Source: Chaunax sp. Z400 (Eukaryota; Chordata; Actinopteri; Lophiiformes; Chaunacidae). From it: 64,000 nt of DNA. The DNA is taken from positions 12,112,501 through 12,176,500 of the forward strand of contig CM075202.1 of assembly GCA_037577475.1 (NCBI GenBank). The letters are read 5' to 3'. The notes beneath the pieces are model-generated. The model was not told where the DNA came from. It ran no database searches and saw nothing but the letters and a program-made list of their open reading frames with translations. Shown here in pieces: positions 38,846 to 51,389 of the stretch. Position numbers and translations under genes: made by a program. The number at the start of each line of letters is the position of its first letter. The first letter of the stretch is position 1.

Positions 38846-40441
38846 CTTAGTTGAAGAGTGTTCGTAGACAGTTGGTGGCCCTGGAGACACGCTGCAACAG
38901 ACTGTGTGTCAATTTTGGTTCAAGACTGAATAAGTGGGTTGAGATTTAACATGATTGTGTGTGTGAGAGAGTGAGAGTTCCAGAGTGCTAATGTCCTACA
39001 GTCAGGATTTGGGCCAGCAGGCTAGTATTACTCCATTTGCTGCAATATCTGCATATTTATATACATTGTGTATGTGAGTGCTAATGTGTATTGAGTAACT
39101 TCACTTTTGCTGTATCTGTGCATTTGACAGTTTGCTCATCCCAACACCTTGAACAATGCCTGTCCAATTACAGCTTAGCAAACACATCCACGACAGACCA
39201 TATTCACACAGCAGCTATTTTCCTCTGACATCACAGTCAAGGTGGGAAGCTCGAATATGAGCTGAAAGGAAAGAGCATTTTTGTTCATTTATATAGAACT
39301 GCAGTCTCGATGTGGATTACGAAAAGGTGTGTGCGCGTTTGTGTATGTGTTAAACAGAGACATGTGTCACCGAGCTGGAGCAGAGGGAGGAAGTGAGGCG
39401 TGAAAACACAGCTGACACCTGGCTGACCTTTACTGAACTTCATCATGAAATGACACCACCTCCAGCTGTACACAGCAAAGTTTAAGCACTCTACCCGGAC
39501 CACTGAACCAATGACACGTTACAACTTGGACATGACGTCCTTGGAGAGGGCGCTGGCACAGAAATCGGAGTGGAAACAGAACCTTACTGCAATTGTGTCA
39601 CTGTTCAGAAGCTTGGTGTGTTTGGTAGACTGACAACAAATACGAAGGTGGAATGCTTCACTGGTGTTCAGAGGAAAATGTGACTAGCAGTTTTACTTTC
39701 AATCCTGTTACTTTTCAATGTAGGAACTAGTGTGAGAGATGGCAGACATAAAAGATGTGAGGAAGATTAAAAGGCGAGATGAAGTCAAGGTAAGATATGT
39801 AATCATGGGTGTTTCGTTTGTTACAGATAAATAACAGGAGTTTTCAAGCTTTAACTGTATTTTTTTTTTAAGATTCTACATCACAGTGACCTGAGCTCAT
39901 CTACCCACGACAAGGAATGTCATCATCTGTCTGTGAGTCAGCAATCATGCAAAGAGGGATTATGTTCAGTTCTTCACCAACAGACTTGATTTCTAGAAAT
40001 TAATTTTTTTTAATCAATAGCATTAACTGATTGGTAAATAAGTCTTTTTATTGATTCTGTACCATTAGAAATGATGCTATTTAAGGGGTTTGTGAGCAGT
40101 GCCACTGTTGACCACAGCCAAATTAATTCCTTTCTTTATGGAATATACATTGTGAATGAATTATAAATAAGCATTTATAAATAAGGAGAATTCTAGCATT
40201 TTACAAATCCTTACATATCATTAGAAGACTACTGCTGATCTGATTAACTGGTTGGAGTGAGATATGTTTTTTACTGCTGTGCTCAGCATTGACAATATCA
40301 GATTTTAGATGCATCCATTGCTTCAAGGGGTTACAGTTGAACAAAAGGTATATTATCCCTGTCCTTTTTGAAGTCTACCTTCTAGTTAGTTAGTAGTTGT
40401 GTCATCAGTATTACAAAGACAGAGGAAAAAAACTGTCTTAC

Positions 40442-40692
40442 CATTAGCGACAGCTCGAAGTTTCTTGAGCAGTTTGACATGAGAGTTCGGCTTGATGGTG
40501 GTGGTGACGTAAGGCTCACAGTCCGCAGCATCTAGCAAGGTGTAGTAATAGAGCAGGCGGCTCTGGTCGATTCCCTCCACGGTCGGCAGCACGTACTTGG
40601 TCATGTGGCTGTAAAAGGCTTGAGGGTTGCATTTCAAAGTGTCAAACAGGCCAAGGGACTCGCTGCGGGATTCAATATCCTTGGTGGAAAGA
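40442..40692 (-). CDS. nbas: NBAS exon E
   Basis: This 251-bp exon has one base completing Gly, 83 codons and one base (G). It contains LSTKDIESRSESLGLFDTLK, FYSHMTKYVLPTVEGID, RLLYYYTLLDAADC, and ends in TTTIKPNSHVKLLKKLRAVAN. The acceptor is CCTCATCCAG and the donor AATG|GTAAGA. The last base joins exon F to make Gly (VAN-G-LDYRKL). Four tyrosines and leucines cluster in the YYY segment, as in orthologues I recall (YYFTLLEN). Confidence 0.95.
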
Positions 40693-42834
40693 CTGGATGA
40701 GGGGGAAGAGGAGAAACAATAAGAAGGAAGAGAAGAGTTTCTGTCAATTCCACATGAAATTTAATAATCTATTAAGTAAATGCCTGTTGTGTGAGATGTG
40801 TCTTCTCTATGGATAATACCCATTGGTAAACAGGATGTGAAACTTTAAAGTAAGTTTCTGGAATCAGAAACTACAATTTACTTGGACAAAACAAAAATAT
40901 CTAAGTTGTCCGCATGAGCGGTAATAGGCACCGCGCTTGAAAAAAAAAAAAAAAAAGAAGAGAAATATAGCAATACTGACAAAATCCCAAATTGAATCCA
41001 CAAAGATAAAAATCAAGTAGGAGGACAAGCAGCACTGGAGACTAATTGGATGCAAAGTAGTAGTAAACAGCAGTGCAAAGGTAGCGCAAAGATCTACAGG
41101 CTTATCAACAAAAATACAGTCCTTCCGCAGAAAGATGAGGATTTCAGAGATTACTATTGAGAATGCATATAAGAATTTGGCTTGTGCTTAAATAAAAGCA
41201 GGCAAAATGGGGATGAATAGTTGAAAAGGAAGACAAGGAGAAGCGGCACAGAAAGAAAAAGAATGTAAATGCGACGTGGAAATGCTCAGGGAGTGACAAA
41301 TCTGTGTGGAAACGTATTCATCGATTTGTTCAAGTTGCACATGACTACCGCAGCGTGCATTGCTTTGCTTTTCAAAAAAACATTTTACCGCAAAACTGAA
41401 AACCAGCAGCAGGAGGTGGTCTGAAGAACGAGAGGAGAAGTGAAAGGAACACAAACAAAACATCAGAGAGAGGAACATCGGAAGAGAAAGACCTCAGAGA
41501 ATCGCAAACAAAGGTTAAGCAAGGAGAGATACAAAGAATGAAAAAGGCAAAGGAAAAGGAAAGCTAGTTGTCAGTAGTCACTGAGGGACTCTGAACAATC
41601 TGTGTCTGTCTGAGAGTTTGTTAGTGTGACAGCAAAGCTGTTTATCTGTTGGAACGGGACAACATCAGAGAGGACGATGTTTCCTTTGGGCACTTCATCA
41701 GAGCTGGTTGGGAGGCTTTCTCTTATGAATAAAATATAGACAGGAGTGGCAGCGTGGAGGTAGCTGACATTAAGCTCAATTCTGTAAAAAAAAACACTAA
41801 TCAGGACTCGCATACGACTGGAGTCAACAGAACAAGACTCTCACATTCACTTTTCCTCTCTTCTCTTTCCTTACACACACACTCTGGCCTCAGACCCCAA
41901 TCAAAGTTTGATGTTTCAATTTTTAAATCACTTTAACTCAAAAAGTGACTAGTATGACCAGGACTGTTTTTCCATGTAAAACACACATAGACAAAAATAC
42001 AGACAGCTATGACTGGTGGATTGTGCCCCGTTTTCATGTCAGGCTCTGCTTTAACCGAGTCTGTTACTGCAGTTCTTCAAAGCCAGCTTGTCAGCTGTCC
42101 TTTTTTTTTTCTCTCTGCCCAATGACAAAAGGTGTTTACTGCTTCTCTTTGCTAATGCTGTGAGCACCTCCTGTCATCTCTCTCCAGCTTTCAGCATCTC
42201 TTTGTCCCACAGATTTTATAACTAGTCTACTGTAGCTGACTTAGTGGTAAGTATCCCTCCACACAACACCAAATCCCACACTATGTGTTGCGGTGTTCGT
42301 GTTGCTGCAATATTAGGAGCTTCTCATTAGTCATCATCTATTCTTGTTTGTTCCAAAAGCTGGAGCCAGGAACCGATTAAATCCCACGGAGCATTTCTCA
42401 TTTTCTGTGCAGTTCCTATCCTCTCTCAACCCTCCCTCCATCTCCATCCAGCATTACCATATTCTGTTTGTTTTCTCTTGCACCACGTCCAAACAGAAAT
42501 GGCTTTTAATATTCATAAATTAAGAGGCATATTTAATTGCTGAGGTCATCTGACCGCCAGAATTAAACACTAAAATCTGTACTGCCAATTTGTTTACAAA
42601 TTATTGTCCAGCAAGGGGTTGTACAATTTTTGTGCTGTGGAATTCAAGGCATGTGAACACAAAGATGATACATCAGCTTTCAAAATGACAACAGTTGTCT
42701 ATTTGCACATGCAGACGTTGTAGAGCACTGTTACCATTCATTTGGAGGAATTATTCTGCACACCTGATATATGTGCATCCACTAGTTTCTGAGGTCTGGG
42801 TGTTAAGCAGCTAAATGCTCCCTTCTGGCTGCAA

Positions 42835-43495
42835 TAGTAACAAGAGGGCACTCGGAGAGCGCACACCTCCGCCAAGCGAATTTACGAATCCTACTATGAC
42901 GACGTCATGACTTGCCCTTCTCTGCCTCTGATTGGTTTGGCATGATGATGTCATCTGTCACGTAGCCCCTCACTGAAAGAACTTCATGCACAGATGAACT
43001 CATAGGCATCACCGGCTTTTTACGTAGTTTAGACTTTAGAGTGACAAATTGTCTCTTGACTTTGATTTCAAAATATGTACAACACATGTTAGCAGGTCTG
43101 GATTCTGACAGAACACAAAGTTGTAGCCATGAAAGTAGACAATGCTTCAATGTGGATGTTGCTGCAAAGATGCTACAAATTCTAAATAGTGGATGCTTCG
43201 CGCGCACCTTTATCACAACTAAATTATTCTATCCTACTACATATCTATGTGAAATGTTGTCATGAATTGCGTATGGATTCTTGAGATATGGCCGAAAACC
43301 TTGACCTTTGACATAAAAAATCAAATCAGTTCATCCATGACTCCAAGGGGACGTTTTTTTTCAGATGAAATGAAAGTCCCTCCAGGTGTTCCTGATATAT
43401 CACATTCACAAGGCCGGGCTGTTATATCAGTCATACACCTTCCAACATAATGACTCTGGCCACGGCTGCTGTCGCGGATGTGTAACGAGCTTATA
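42835..43495 (+). repeat. Dispersed teleost repeat ('GCACTCGGAGAGCGCA' family) with diverged or inserted middle
   Basis: The left end GGCACTCGGAGAGCGCACAC, then CTCCGCCAAGCGAA, and the right part ACCTTGACCTTTGACATAAA, TCAGTTCATCCATGACTCCA, CCTGATATATCACATTCAC and CATAATGACTCTGGCCACGG match a ubiquitous fish interspersed repeat (probably the 3' part of a LINE; class not certain). The middle (about 42900-43230) is not typical and may be diverged or inserted sequence. Confidence 0.6.
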
Positions 43496-45429
43496 CGAAT
43501 GGATCAGACAGAGGCTAAGGTGGTGGAGGAAAAAAGCAGCACAGCTGGTCAACAGTGACAAACAGCAGAGCAAATTAGGAGCCGGTGGCATACAGGACTG
43601 TAAACGGACTGTGAAATGTCAAAGTGATTGCCATGTGTCAAGTATGTGGCATGTCCAATTTAAAGCAGCCCCGGTTTCTATTCAGTCAGAAATAATGTTG
43701 TGATATGACTGAACCAAAAGCCATGCAGTATTTTGCAGTCCACATCCTCCTTGGTTCTCCCCCATGACTCTGAGAACCAAGCTTACAGTCATGCTCCAGG
43801 TCATGGTCTCGTTCCAGGCTCCAACCTTGCAGAGATTCTGTGGACAGCAAGTCAATAATCTCTATATATAAAATTCAACAACACGAAACAACTGCACTGG
43901 AACACAGAATGTGCTCATGCTAACCAGTGTGTGGCCACAGCATGATCCGCATTCCCATTGAATGCTACATATATGCTGCTTTTTTTTTTTTTTTATTCTA
44001 GGCAAGAAACCTCACCAGCATGCTAAGCACTCTCAAATGAACGTACAGCAAGATATGTGCTTGCAGTAACTTAATGCGAGGGATATATGTGAGATAATTA
44101 GATGTGATGTGTCAAGAAAATGCAAATAACCGCATGTATTTTTAGTGAGGTGACAGCAAAACAGCTCGTGGCAAATCATCATCTCATTCCTGTGCCAAAA
44201 CAAAGAAATTACCTGGTATAGAAAATCAACAGTCACTTCTGTTAAAGACAAATCAAACTACAGACCATGCAACATGACAGGAAAGAACAAAGCATCTAAT
44301 AAATAAAACAGCTAAGGTAGAACTGCTGTAACAAAGGGGAGACGGGGGGACTTTGTTGTAATGAGGAAGGCCGCAGTTCTTCAGGTACTGATATACGTTA
44401 GAACTGCTAGCTTTCGTTCAGTGTTGCTTAAAAGTAATGTAAATTTGTTTTGGGGTTCCTGCAAAGCAGGAGTCTCAAGTTGCTACCCCAGGCATCTTAC
44501 TAGCAGTAGAAGTTCCCTTCCATACAAATTTATACACGTATTTAAAATAAGTTAGCAAAATATGCAAAAATAAATTTAGATGGAGAGATCCGACAAATGA
44601 GCTGAACTGAATTAATTAATTTCTGAGCAATACATCAATATCCTTTATGTTTTTGGAGTCACTTAAATGGTTTAATAGCGATCATTAAAATGTTAATAAA
44701 ATTGGCTGACATTAATGTCTCTAAGGGGGCCCTGAACGCATCTACAAAAAGCAACACATAGAGAGAACAGGTTGTGATTAACCGTGCATTGATTCTTCTA
44801 AAGCGTTCATTCTGTGTTAATAGGACTGTCTCAAGGACACTGGTTTCATCATCCATCTCTTCTTCCTCCATCTATCTGGCCTGTCCTACCGTCCCCTCAC
44901 TGGACGTAGATTTTGTCGGTATTTCACTACCTATCAAACCTTCTGTAGGGAAGTACACGGTCCCAACAGGCTGAGTAGAGTTGAGCTGTACCACGCAGTG
45001 GAAACAAAGCATTGCCATCAATGCCCCGTAGCTCTTTCTACTCATTTGACCTGAAACACATTTATGCATTTTTCACTTGTCACCTTTTGACCATATAATT
45101 ACATTCTGACCTTATTTTTCAAGAGCTGCAGATCTCTACAATAGCATCAGAGCTTTGACAAACTTATGCATTAACATTTAACCCTGCTTTAATACCAAAA
45201 CCATTACTTCAATACTGCTAAACACCACAAATAAATTAAGTTATTTTGCTCTTCTGCAATATTATCATCTTTGAAAAGTGTACAATCTACAGCTAGATTC
45301 CAATTTGTATTCATTAGCAGTTTTTTTTTCACTGCTTAAACCTCCTGAGATCAAGTCTTTATATGAAAATAATTCCCTGTTTCTTTTACAATATTTCTGT
45401 AGTGGTGTTTTCACTGCCATTGGCTAACC

Positions 45430-45880
45430 TACGTTTATTCATCCTGGAAACTCAGACATCAAACTTACTGGGTGTAATCCTGGATGATGAAAGCAGTCAT
45501 TTCCTCCTAAAGATTCCTCTTGGACAACATCAGGTGGATTTGCCACTTAGAGACAGCCCACGTGCTCATCCATCACTCACGATCACTCCCTTCTCCTTTC
45601 ACTACACTGCATCCAGCTGGACTATTGCATTCTTCTACCTCTGGAGGTTTGACCATGCCATCGGTAAGAGGACCTTGCAGTCTCTCATCTATGAGACTCT
45701 TGTCCGATCTGGGCCTACATTGGTGGAATAAGTTCCTCAGGAGTTTGCCACAGACTCTGTAACATATGTTTATTGATTTGGGTGGGTTGCACCCACTTTT
45801 AATGACTTTTAAAATTGAATAGATTTATTGTAAGTTGTTTTGGATGAAAGTGTCTGCCAAATAAATGTAAAACAAATATA
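45430..45880 (+). pseudogene. L2-like LINE 3' end relic
   Basis: It ends in TTGTAAGTTGTTTTGGATGA, then AAGTGTCTGCCAAATAAATG. This is the hallmark tail of teleost L2/UnaL2-type LINEs and their SINEs (taagtcgctctggataaaagcgtctgctaaat). Upstream are scraps of an ORF2 C-terminal region (LLGVILDDES; YETLVRSGPTLVE; LHWWNKFLRSLP in another frame). The LGVILDD motif is typical of the RT thumb region. Confidence 0.7.
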
Positions 45881-46784
45881 ATGCATTACGAAGACTCTTG
45901 TTATTGCTCTTGACCCAAGCACGGACCTCAGAGCTGCACTTCATCTCAGGTCACTACACTGTGTCTTGCTGCTGCTACTAAAAAGATAGGATGCGTGAAA
46001 TCAAAATAATGCATTACCCTGCAGGAAGTTTAAATTCCATCTAGCATCCATGCCTCTGCCTCTATGAGTCTTTTCTTTAAAATTTTTCCCCATCTGCTCT
46101 TTTCTTATCTGTCCCTGTGTCCATCCATCCATTAAATCGATACACATATTGCAGATGCTTCTGGTCTAGATTATAGTATGAATATTCTCTGCACATTTGT
46201 CATGATCTTAAGATTTTGGTAGAAACTCGCGCACACAGCAGCTGTGGTAGGGTTTGAATCGCATAGAGGTTGTAATTTATCGTTAAGTGGAGTCCATAAA
46301 CCATTTCCTTATATCAGAATGCGACAAGGGGATATTTATCACAGCTGCACACACACACACACACTAGTACACATCTCAACTGCTGAAAAAGCATTCTATT
46401 AAAACAAGGAAAGGTGCAGAGCTAGTCAAGTCCGCAGCTATGGAGTCGGAGAGAGAATAAATTATGAAAATAGACGTATTGACGTTCTCTTTCCCACTAA
46501 AAAAAGAAAAACATAAATCAATCAAAGCATGTTTGATTGGCTCTGGTGTGCTCTAAGTATGCTTGTTATGTAGGCTAGTTTGTCATTATTGAGAAGCAGT
46601 GGTGCAACTTACATTAAATACATTTTTCTTTCCACTTCAATTTTCAGAAATTTATAAACAGGAGAGAAATAAGGACAAATGTAAACATGAGCGACAATCT
46701 TTTTGTTTTTTATATCAACACACTCAAACTGGTGAGATGACAACACACAGATGAGTGACATGAGATGAAAAATGCCCAACGAAT

Positions 46785-46806
46785 GTGTGTGTATGTGTGT
46801 GCATGT
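46785..46806 (-). promoter_or_regulatory. CA-rich element after weak donor of exon D
   Basis: On the sense strand the intron starts GTACATGCACACACATACAC and continues ACACATTC. The donor departs from consensus at +4 to +6. CA-rich RNA is the known binding site of hnRNP L. The role here is inference. Confidence 0.35.
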
Positions 46807-46808
46807 AC

Positions 46809-46919
46809 CCGCTATCTGTAAAGAGGAACTCAAGGTGAGTCATGTAGACCTCCCACAGAGGAACGCTGTAGCGCTTCGCCAAAGAGAGAGCGATTCTGTA
46901 CACACCGTCATCCAGTGTC
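46809..46919 (-). CDS. nbas: NBAS exon D
   Basis: This 111-bp exon has one base completing Glu, 36 codons, then GG of a split Gly. The residues include TLDDGVYRIALSLAKRYSV and MTHLEFLFTDS, a hallmark NBAS block. The acceptor is TGTTTAG. The donor is GG|GTACAT, the weakest 5' splice site among the 13, and it is followed within a few bases by a CA-rich stretch on the sense strand. The frame is fixed by the junction to exon E (TDS-G-LSTKDIESR). Confidence 0.94.
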
Positions 46920-47086
46920 CTAAACAGATACAAACACACAAGCAGAGACGAGGAAAGTAATGATGAGATTTCATCACACTGAAGCAGAAAGATCCATCTT
47001 TTATCAACACTTCCAAAGGACAACTCTAACTCAAAGTTTAGTCTTTCATATCCCATTCAAAGTGGCATTGATTGTGTATGGCTTTA

Positions 47087-47120
47087 AACACTCCCCCCCC
47101 CCAACACACACACACAACAC
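47087..47120 (-). promoter_or_regulatory. (TG)n and G-run after exon C donor, in the 213-bp intron
   Basis: On the sense strand, GTTGTGTGTGTGTGTTGG is followed by GGGGGGG within 50 bases of the donor. UG repeats bind TDP-43 and CELF proteins, and G-runs bind hnRNP H. Both are established splice modulators. Function here is inferred. Confidence 0.3.
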
Positions 47121-47132
47121 TCGCTAACTCAC

Positions 47133-47356
47133 TCAGTGAGGCCAAGGATGGTTTCCTTCTTGTAGTCCGAGTCTGAGCTGAAGCGCTGGACGTCCACTCC
47201 GCGGCCCAGCCCCTGTAACACCTGGGCCTGGGTGAAGTCCGTCAGACGTTCGTTGTACACATGCAGCTGTTGGATCAACTTCTGCAGCTCCTCCGGCCAA
47301 TCCGAATATGCAGACACATGCTGTGTGACCAATCGAATCAGTTCCTTCGGGTCAGC
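47133..47356 (-). CDS. nbas: NBAS exon C
   Basis: This 224-bp exon has 74 codons plus two bases. It begins ADPKELIRLVTQHVSAY and contains NERLTDFTQAQVLQGL, then GVDVQRFSSDSDYKKETILG. It ends in GA, which pairs with the G of exon D to make Glu (…GLT-E-TLDDG). The acceptor is CATAG and the donor is GA|GTGAGT. It is only 213 bp from exon D. That short intron carries a (TG)n run and a run of nine G on the transcribed-sense strand just after the donor. Confidence 0.95.
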
Positions 47357-48995
47357 CTATGAAAAGGGGAATAATTCTCATGTTTGCACACAAACAGCTG
47401 CTAAATGTGCCACTTCATGCTGGTAGCCTCACGGGGGTAAAAGGACCTAAAGTGGACATTGTGGCAAATTCGTAACTGGTAAGGTTGGAAATCCTGAGAA
47501 TCGTCCATTTAAAACTCCTCAGAATAAAACCAAGCCAAAAGCGGACTTGAATGTCCATGCCCCAAGGAAAGTGCACATTGGCTGCTGACTTTAAAATCTT
47601 AAACCTTTAAGAATTTGTGCCAGCTTCCTATACTTTAAACCTGCTCCAATTTGTATTGTAAACATGGTGATATCCTTCACAGACCCCGTCTTTTAAGTTA
47701 TTTCAAGTTTGTCCGAGTCTATTCCATTGAAATCTCCTATTATTTTCTTAAAAATAAAAACAAAAAAGCTCAAAATGCATAAGGGGTAATAAAAAAAAGC
47801 AAGAACTAGAACAATTTCTTGTATTTGTTAAATGATGGAGACATCGCAGTTTCACAGTTCTACTGATGCTATTGTGCTACTGCTTATACACATGTACTTG
47901 TATTCCAAACAATTAAAAATTAAATGTTAAATCATGTTTTTTAACGCTTAAAATGAAAATGCACATAAAAAAGAAACAAAAATGGATTGTATGTTTATAC
48001 AATATGTCTATAACTTAACACAATATCCACCATAGAGAACAACAGGATCTCACGTGTCAGACTCTCCTTTTCCTCCATCGTTTTTTTTTTAAAACCCTTT
48101 TTCTTTATTTAACTTTCAAATGCAGTTCTTAGCCATGGAGTGATACAGGAGGTGTGTTGCACTGGTTTCACCAAATCCGCCTAAAACTTATCATTATACC
48201 ATGTAACACAGTGAGCTTCAAACACTGTGCACTGTGTGGTATTTAAAACTTCATAGGTCTCCCTCTGCTTCCTCTGCCATGACAAACTAATGAGGCTATT
48301 TTCAAAAATTGCTGTAATTTTCAAAAGTTGGCACAAAAAGGTAGAAGCAGATTAAGTATGTTGGCTGTCATTTAATTTTTGTTCTGGAAATAGATTGACT
48401 GCTGCACCTGGGTTCAAGTAGTCAACTTAATATGAGCCTCTTTTCCTGTGCCCCAAATAAATCAGGACAAATGTACCTCATACTTGCTACCGTGATTGAG
48501 GTCTATGGGGAACTGAAGAGTGTTGTGCACAGGTAACAGTAGGCGCTTGTTGTATCTCTCTTGTCACCTCTGTTCTAATTAAATGAGCTCCTGAATTTGG
48601 TTTTTGGCATTTTATATGCTGTCGCTGAGCAGGATAAGATGGTTTATTTGTTGATCTTATTTGCATAAAGTAATTATGGCTGCAGGATATGTGTGAGCTT
48701 GAAAACAGAGGTGTGTGTGTGTATGTGTGTGTGTGTCTATCTCTGCGTGTCTGCTGCTGCTCCCGGCATGTGTGTGGGTCTTGAGGTTTGGCCTTGGCAA
48801 CAGATTCACGGTTCAAAAGCAAGACAGGAGGGAGGGTGAGGAGGAGATATAGAAAGGTAAGAATATTAGAAGTGTAGGAAGTCAAAGCAGGGAGGAAATA
48901 TGCCAGGAGATAGAAAAAGTAGGAGGTAATTTGTTAATGCTGGCATCACTTTGGACAGCATTTTCAAACAAATAAGAATGGCATGTAAAGGAGAA

Positions 48996-48999
<4 letters not shown>

Positions 49000-49056
<57 letters not shown>
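49000..49056. repeat. (GA)n microsatellite
   Basis: 57 bp of perfect AG. Confidence 0.95.
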
Positions 49057-49060
<4 letters not shown>

Positions 49061-50014
49061 GTCTTCTGGAACTGTGATGGGCAGGCTAATGTTTGAAAAG
49101 TTGATTGAAATAGGGCTTTTCATGATGAAATACTGTTTGGATTCTGTCTCAAACTCTATCAGTCAATCACCCACAGTCTTTGTGGCTATCAGGCTATTAT
49201 AGCCTCCCTTATCTCTCCAAACACTTGTTTTCTTGCATCACTCATCCCTCCTCTCTCATTACTAGAGAATCCCCACAATCCTTTTTTCAACCTAATAAGC
49301 ATTCTTCGCAAGCTCAATTTGTCGTCAAATTGAGCAAAGGAAACACTCCCCATTCTTTGTCCTCGTGTTATTTAATTGTTTGCTTATTTAATTTCAAAGT
49401 AATTTAAAAAGCCGCTTATATTCTTTCTTCAAAGGGACGAATGTATAACCTGTATGTGAAGTATAATTGCATGAGGTAGCGTATGATGTTACACAGCTGG
49501 GAGGAAGCCAGCTCTCTCCAACTCCCCCCTTTAGATATTCTAACACGGCCACAGGCTCTTTTCTTTACGCTCCCCTCGCTCCTATTATGCTGCTTCTAAA
49601 ATAAAAAGTCTGTGTCTCCATCTCGGATCTCTTCAACCACGATTGCTCTCTCATTATCAGTCTTAATTTCCCATGTTATTATATTTCAGTCCCAACTCTA
49701 CACCAATACAAAACTCATTTGTTTTGTTTTTTTGCCTTTTTCTATTGTAATTATGTGAGTTATTCAGTTTTATTATCATCAATAATTTAATAAATGTTAT
49801 GTTATGTTATGTATCTCATCATACAGTATTGTTTTCCCTTTTAACACCAACTCTTTTGCATGTGGTTGCTAGCACCATCCGTCATTACTGACAAGTTACA
49901 TGAATATGAACACGTCATACATGTATAGGCAGTTTAGTAAAATCACAACTGTCCCTGGGCTCTCGAATTTGATGGAACTCCCTCTTAAAGCCTGGCAAAA
50001 ACAAAAAAAAACGC

Positions 50015-50155
50015 CAAGCTCATCTGCTTGAAAAGTCAAGGGAACACTGAAGTCATTAGGATTCACAATGTCCAATACAAAATTTCATGGGAACAGATGC
50101 CGAGTGGTTGCTGAGCTACTGCAGTCTGGAGCTAAATGGACAGACAGAAGACCAT
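50015..50155 (+). repeat. Dispersed teleost repeat relic
   Basis: AAAAGTCAAGGGAACACTGA, AGTCATTAGGATTCACAATG and ACAAAATTTCATGGGAACAG, followed by GTTGCTGAGCTACTGCAGTCTGGA and ACAGACAGA, follow the known order of a common fish repeat (aaaagtcaagggatcaccaaagtcattaggattcat…aaaatttcatggcaatcc…gagatatttcagtctgga…gaccgacc). Confidence 0.6.
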
Positions 50156-51389
50156 GGGGCCAAATAACAATGCAATGCCTAGTCTGTTAAAAAATGCAAC
50201 GTCTCCTGAGCTTCCTATCAGTCTGGCAGTCTCAAGATAATTAAGTCCAAGTGTAAATTTTTATTTATTACAAGACGGCAATGATTAAAAACAGTCCAAT
50301 ACACAAACCCCGGTACCTGTTACATTCTCACTGTAATGTTATTTTGTGTGTATGATCATATTATCAATGTCACATAGACTTACATACATTAAAAATATCC
50401 ATCCTAAGCTAGTTTTTAAAACACATTTTCTTTCTCTCTATCTCTCTTGGTGTGTACATAGAGGATATGGAGGAAGTATTATCCCTTCCCTCTCTGGAGA
50501 GTAAGCCAGTAATGATCTTAATGAGTTGTGTTTATGTCATGCCTAACATTTAGCTATACAGTCAGTGGTCTCATTAGCAGTAATTCTACAAACATATACA
50601 GTATGTGCAGATAATTAGGAGGAGAGAGAAGGGGGAGAGAAACTGGGCACCACTCTGGAAGGAATAATCATTCCCTAAACAGGCTCGGCTGCACTGTGGG
50701 TCATGATACACGGTGAGGGGGACTGATCACAAACAAGAAGATTGCAAAGACCCCAGCAAAAGTAACAAGAGTAGCTCATGACAGTAAAACCATCTAATCA
50801 AAGGTTTAGAGACTACGTGGTCTCAAACATTCACTGTCAGCAGCAAAAGTATATTTAGAGTGCATATTTATCTAATAGTATCCTTTCTGCAGCTCCTCTG
50901 CTCTCATGGGTAAAATATGGACTACTAATGATTATGGTCCAAGGGCATAATTTGTACAAGTGCACAATTTATATAAAAAGGAGGAAAACGAAATCATTGG
51001 GTCTATGTTGTTTTCTTATTCAGTCTAATTCATTATTCCAGTCGATTCAACAACAGGGAGTTTGCTCAGTGGTCTGGCACATCCAAGATCAGCTCCCAGA
51101 CGAGCAGTTCCAATCAGGTTGTGGTCATGAATTGAAAAACATCTGCATTGACCACAGGCAATGCAAAATGTCAATAGATTTAAGCAAAGTGCTGTTTTAT
51201 CAAGTGATCTCCATGCTATTATGACAACGCTTTCATCTTTACTCCTAATACAATTTTTGTAGCTTTGGTCAAATTTGTTGCCTGAAAAATATAATACTAG
51301 GGTTTCCTTCAGGTCGAATCAAGAAACAAACATATACACTTCATAAAGTATTCTGTCCAATTCACAGACTGTATCAGTATATGGACATT

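Larger units (their letters stand above)
36517..40441 (-). other. NBAS intron E-F (3.9 kb)
   Basis: It contains a Tc1-like transposase relic (37120-37470) and TG/CA microsatellites (38221-38450, 38769-38844). 38850-40440 shows nothing recognised. Confidence 0.7.
40693..46808 (-). other. NBAS intron D-E (6.1 kb)
   Basis: It contains a composite dispersed repeat (42835-43495) and an L2-like LINE relic (45430-45880). 40750-42800 and 43700-45300 show AT-rich unique-looking sequence with no genes recognised. Confidence 0.7.

Noticed and set aside
43041..43265. Open frame with a PTTYLCE string, reminiscent of a hAT transposase C terminus
   Set aside because: Too short, no flanking transposase similarity, and embedded in a different dispersed repeat.
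50928..51224. 98-codon plus-strand frame just upstream of the LINE tail, as part of its ORF2
   Set aside because: No RT or endonuclease motif could be recognised. The connection to the 51390 tail is not supported by frame or similarity.
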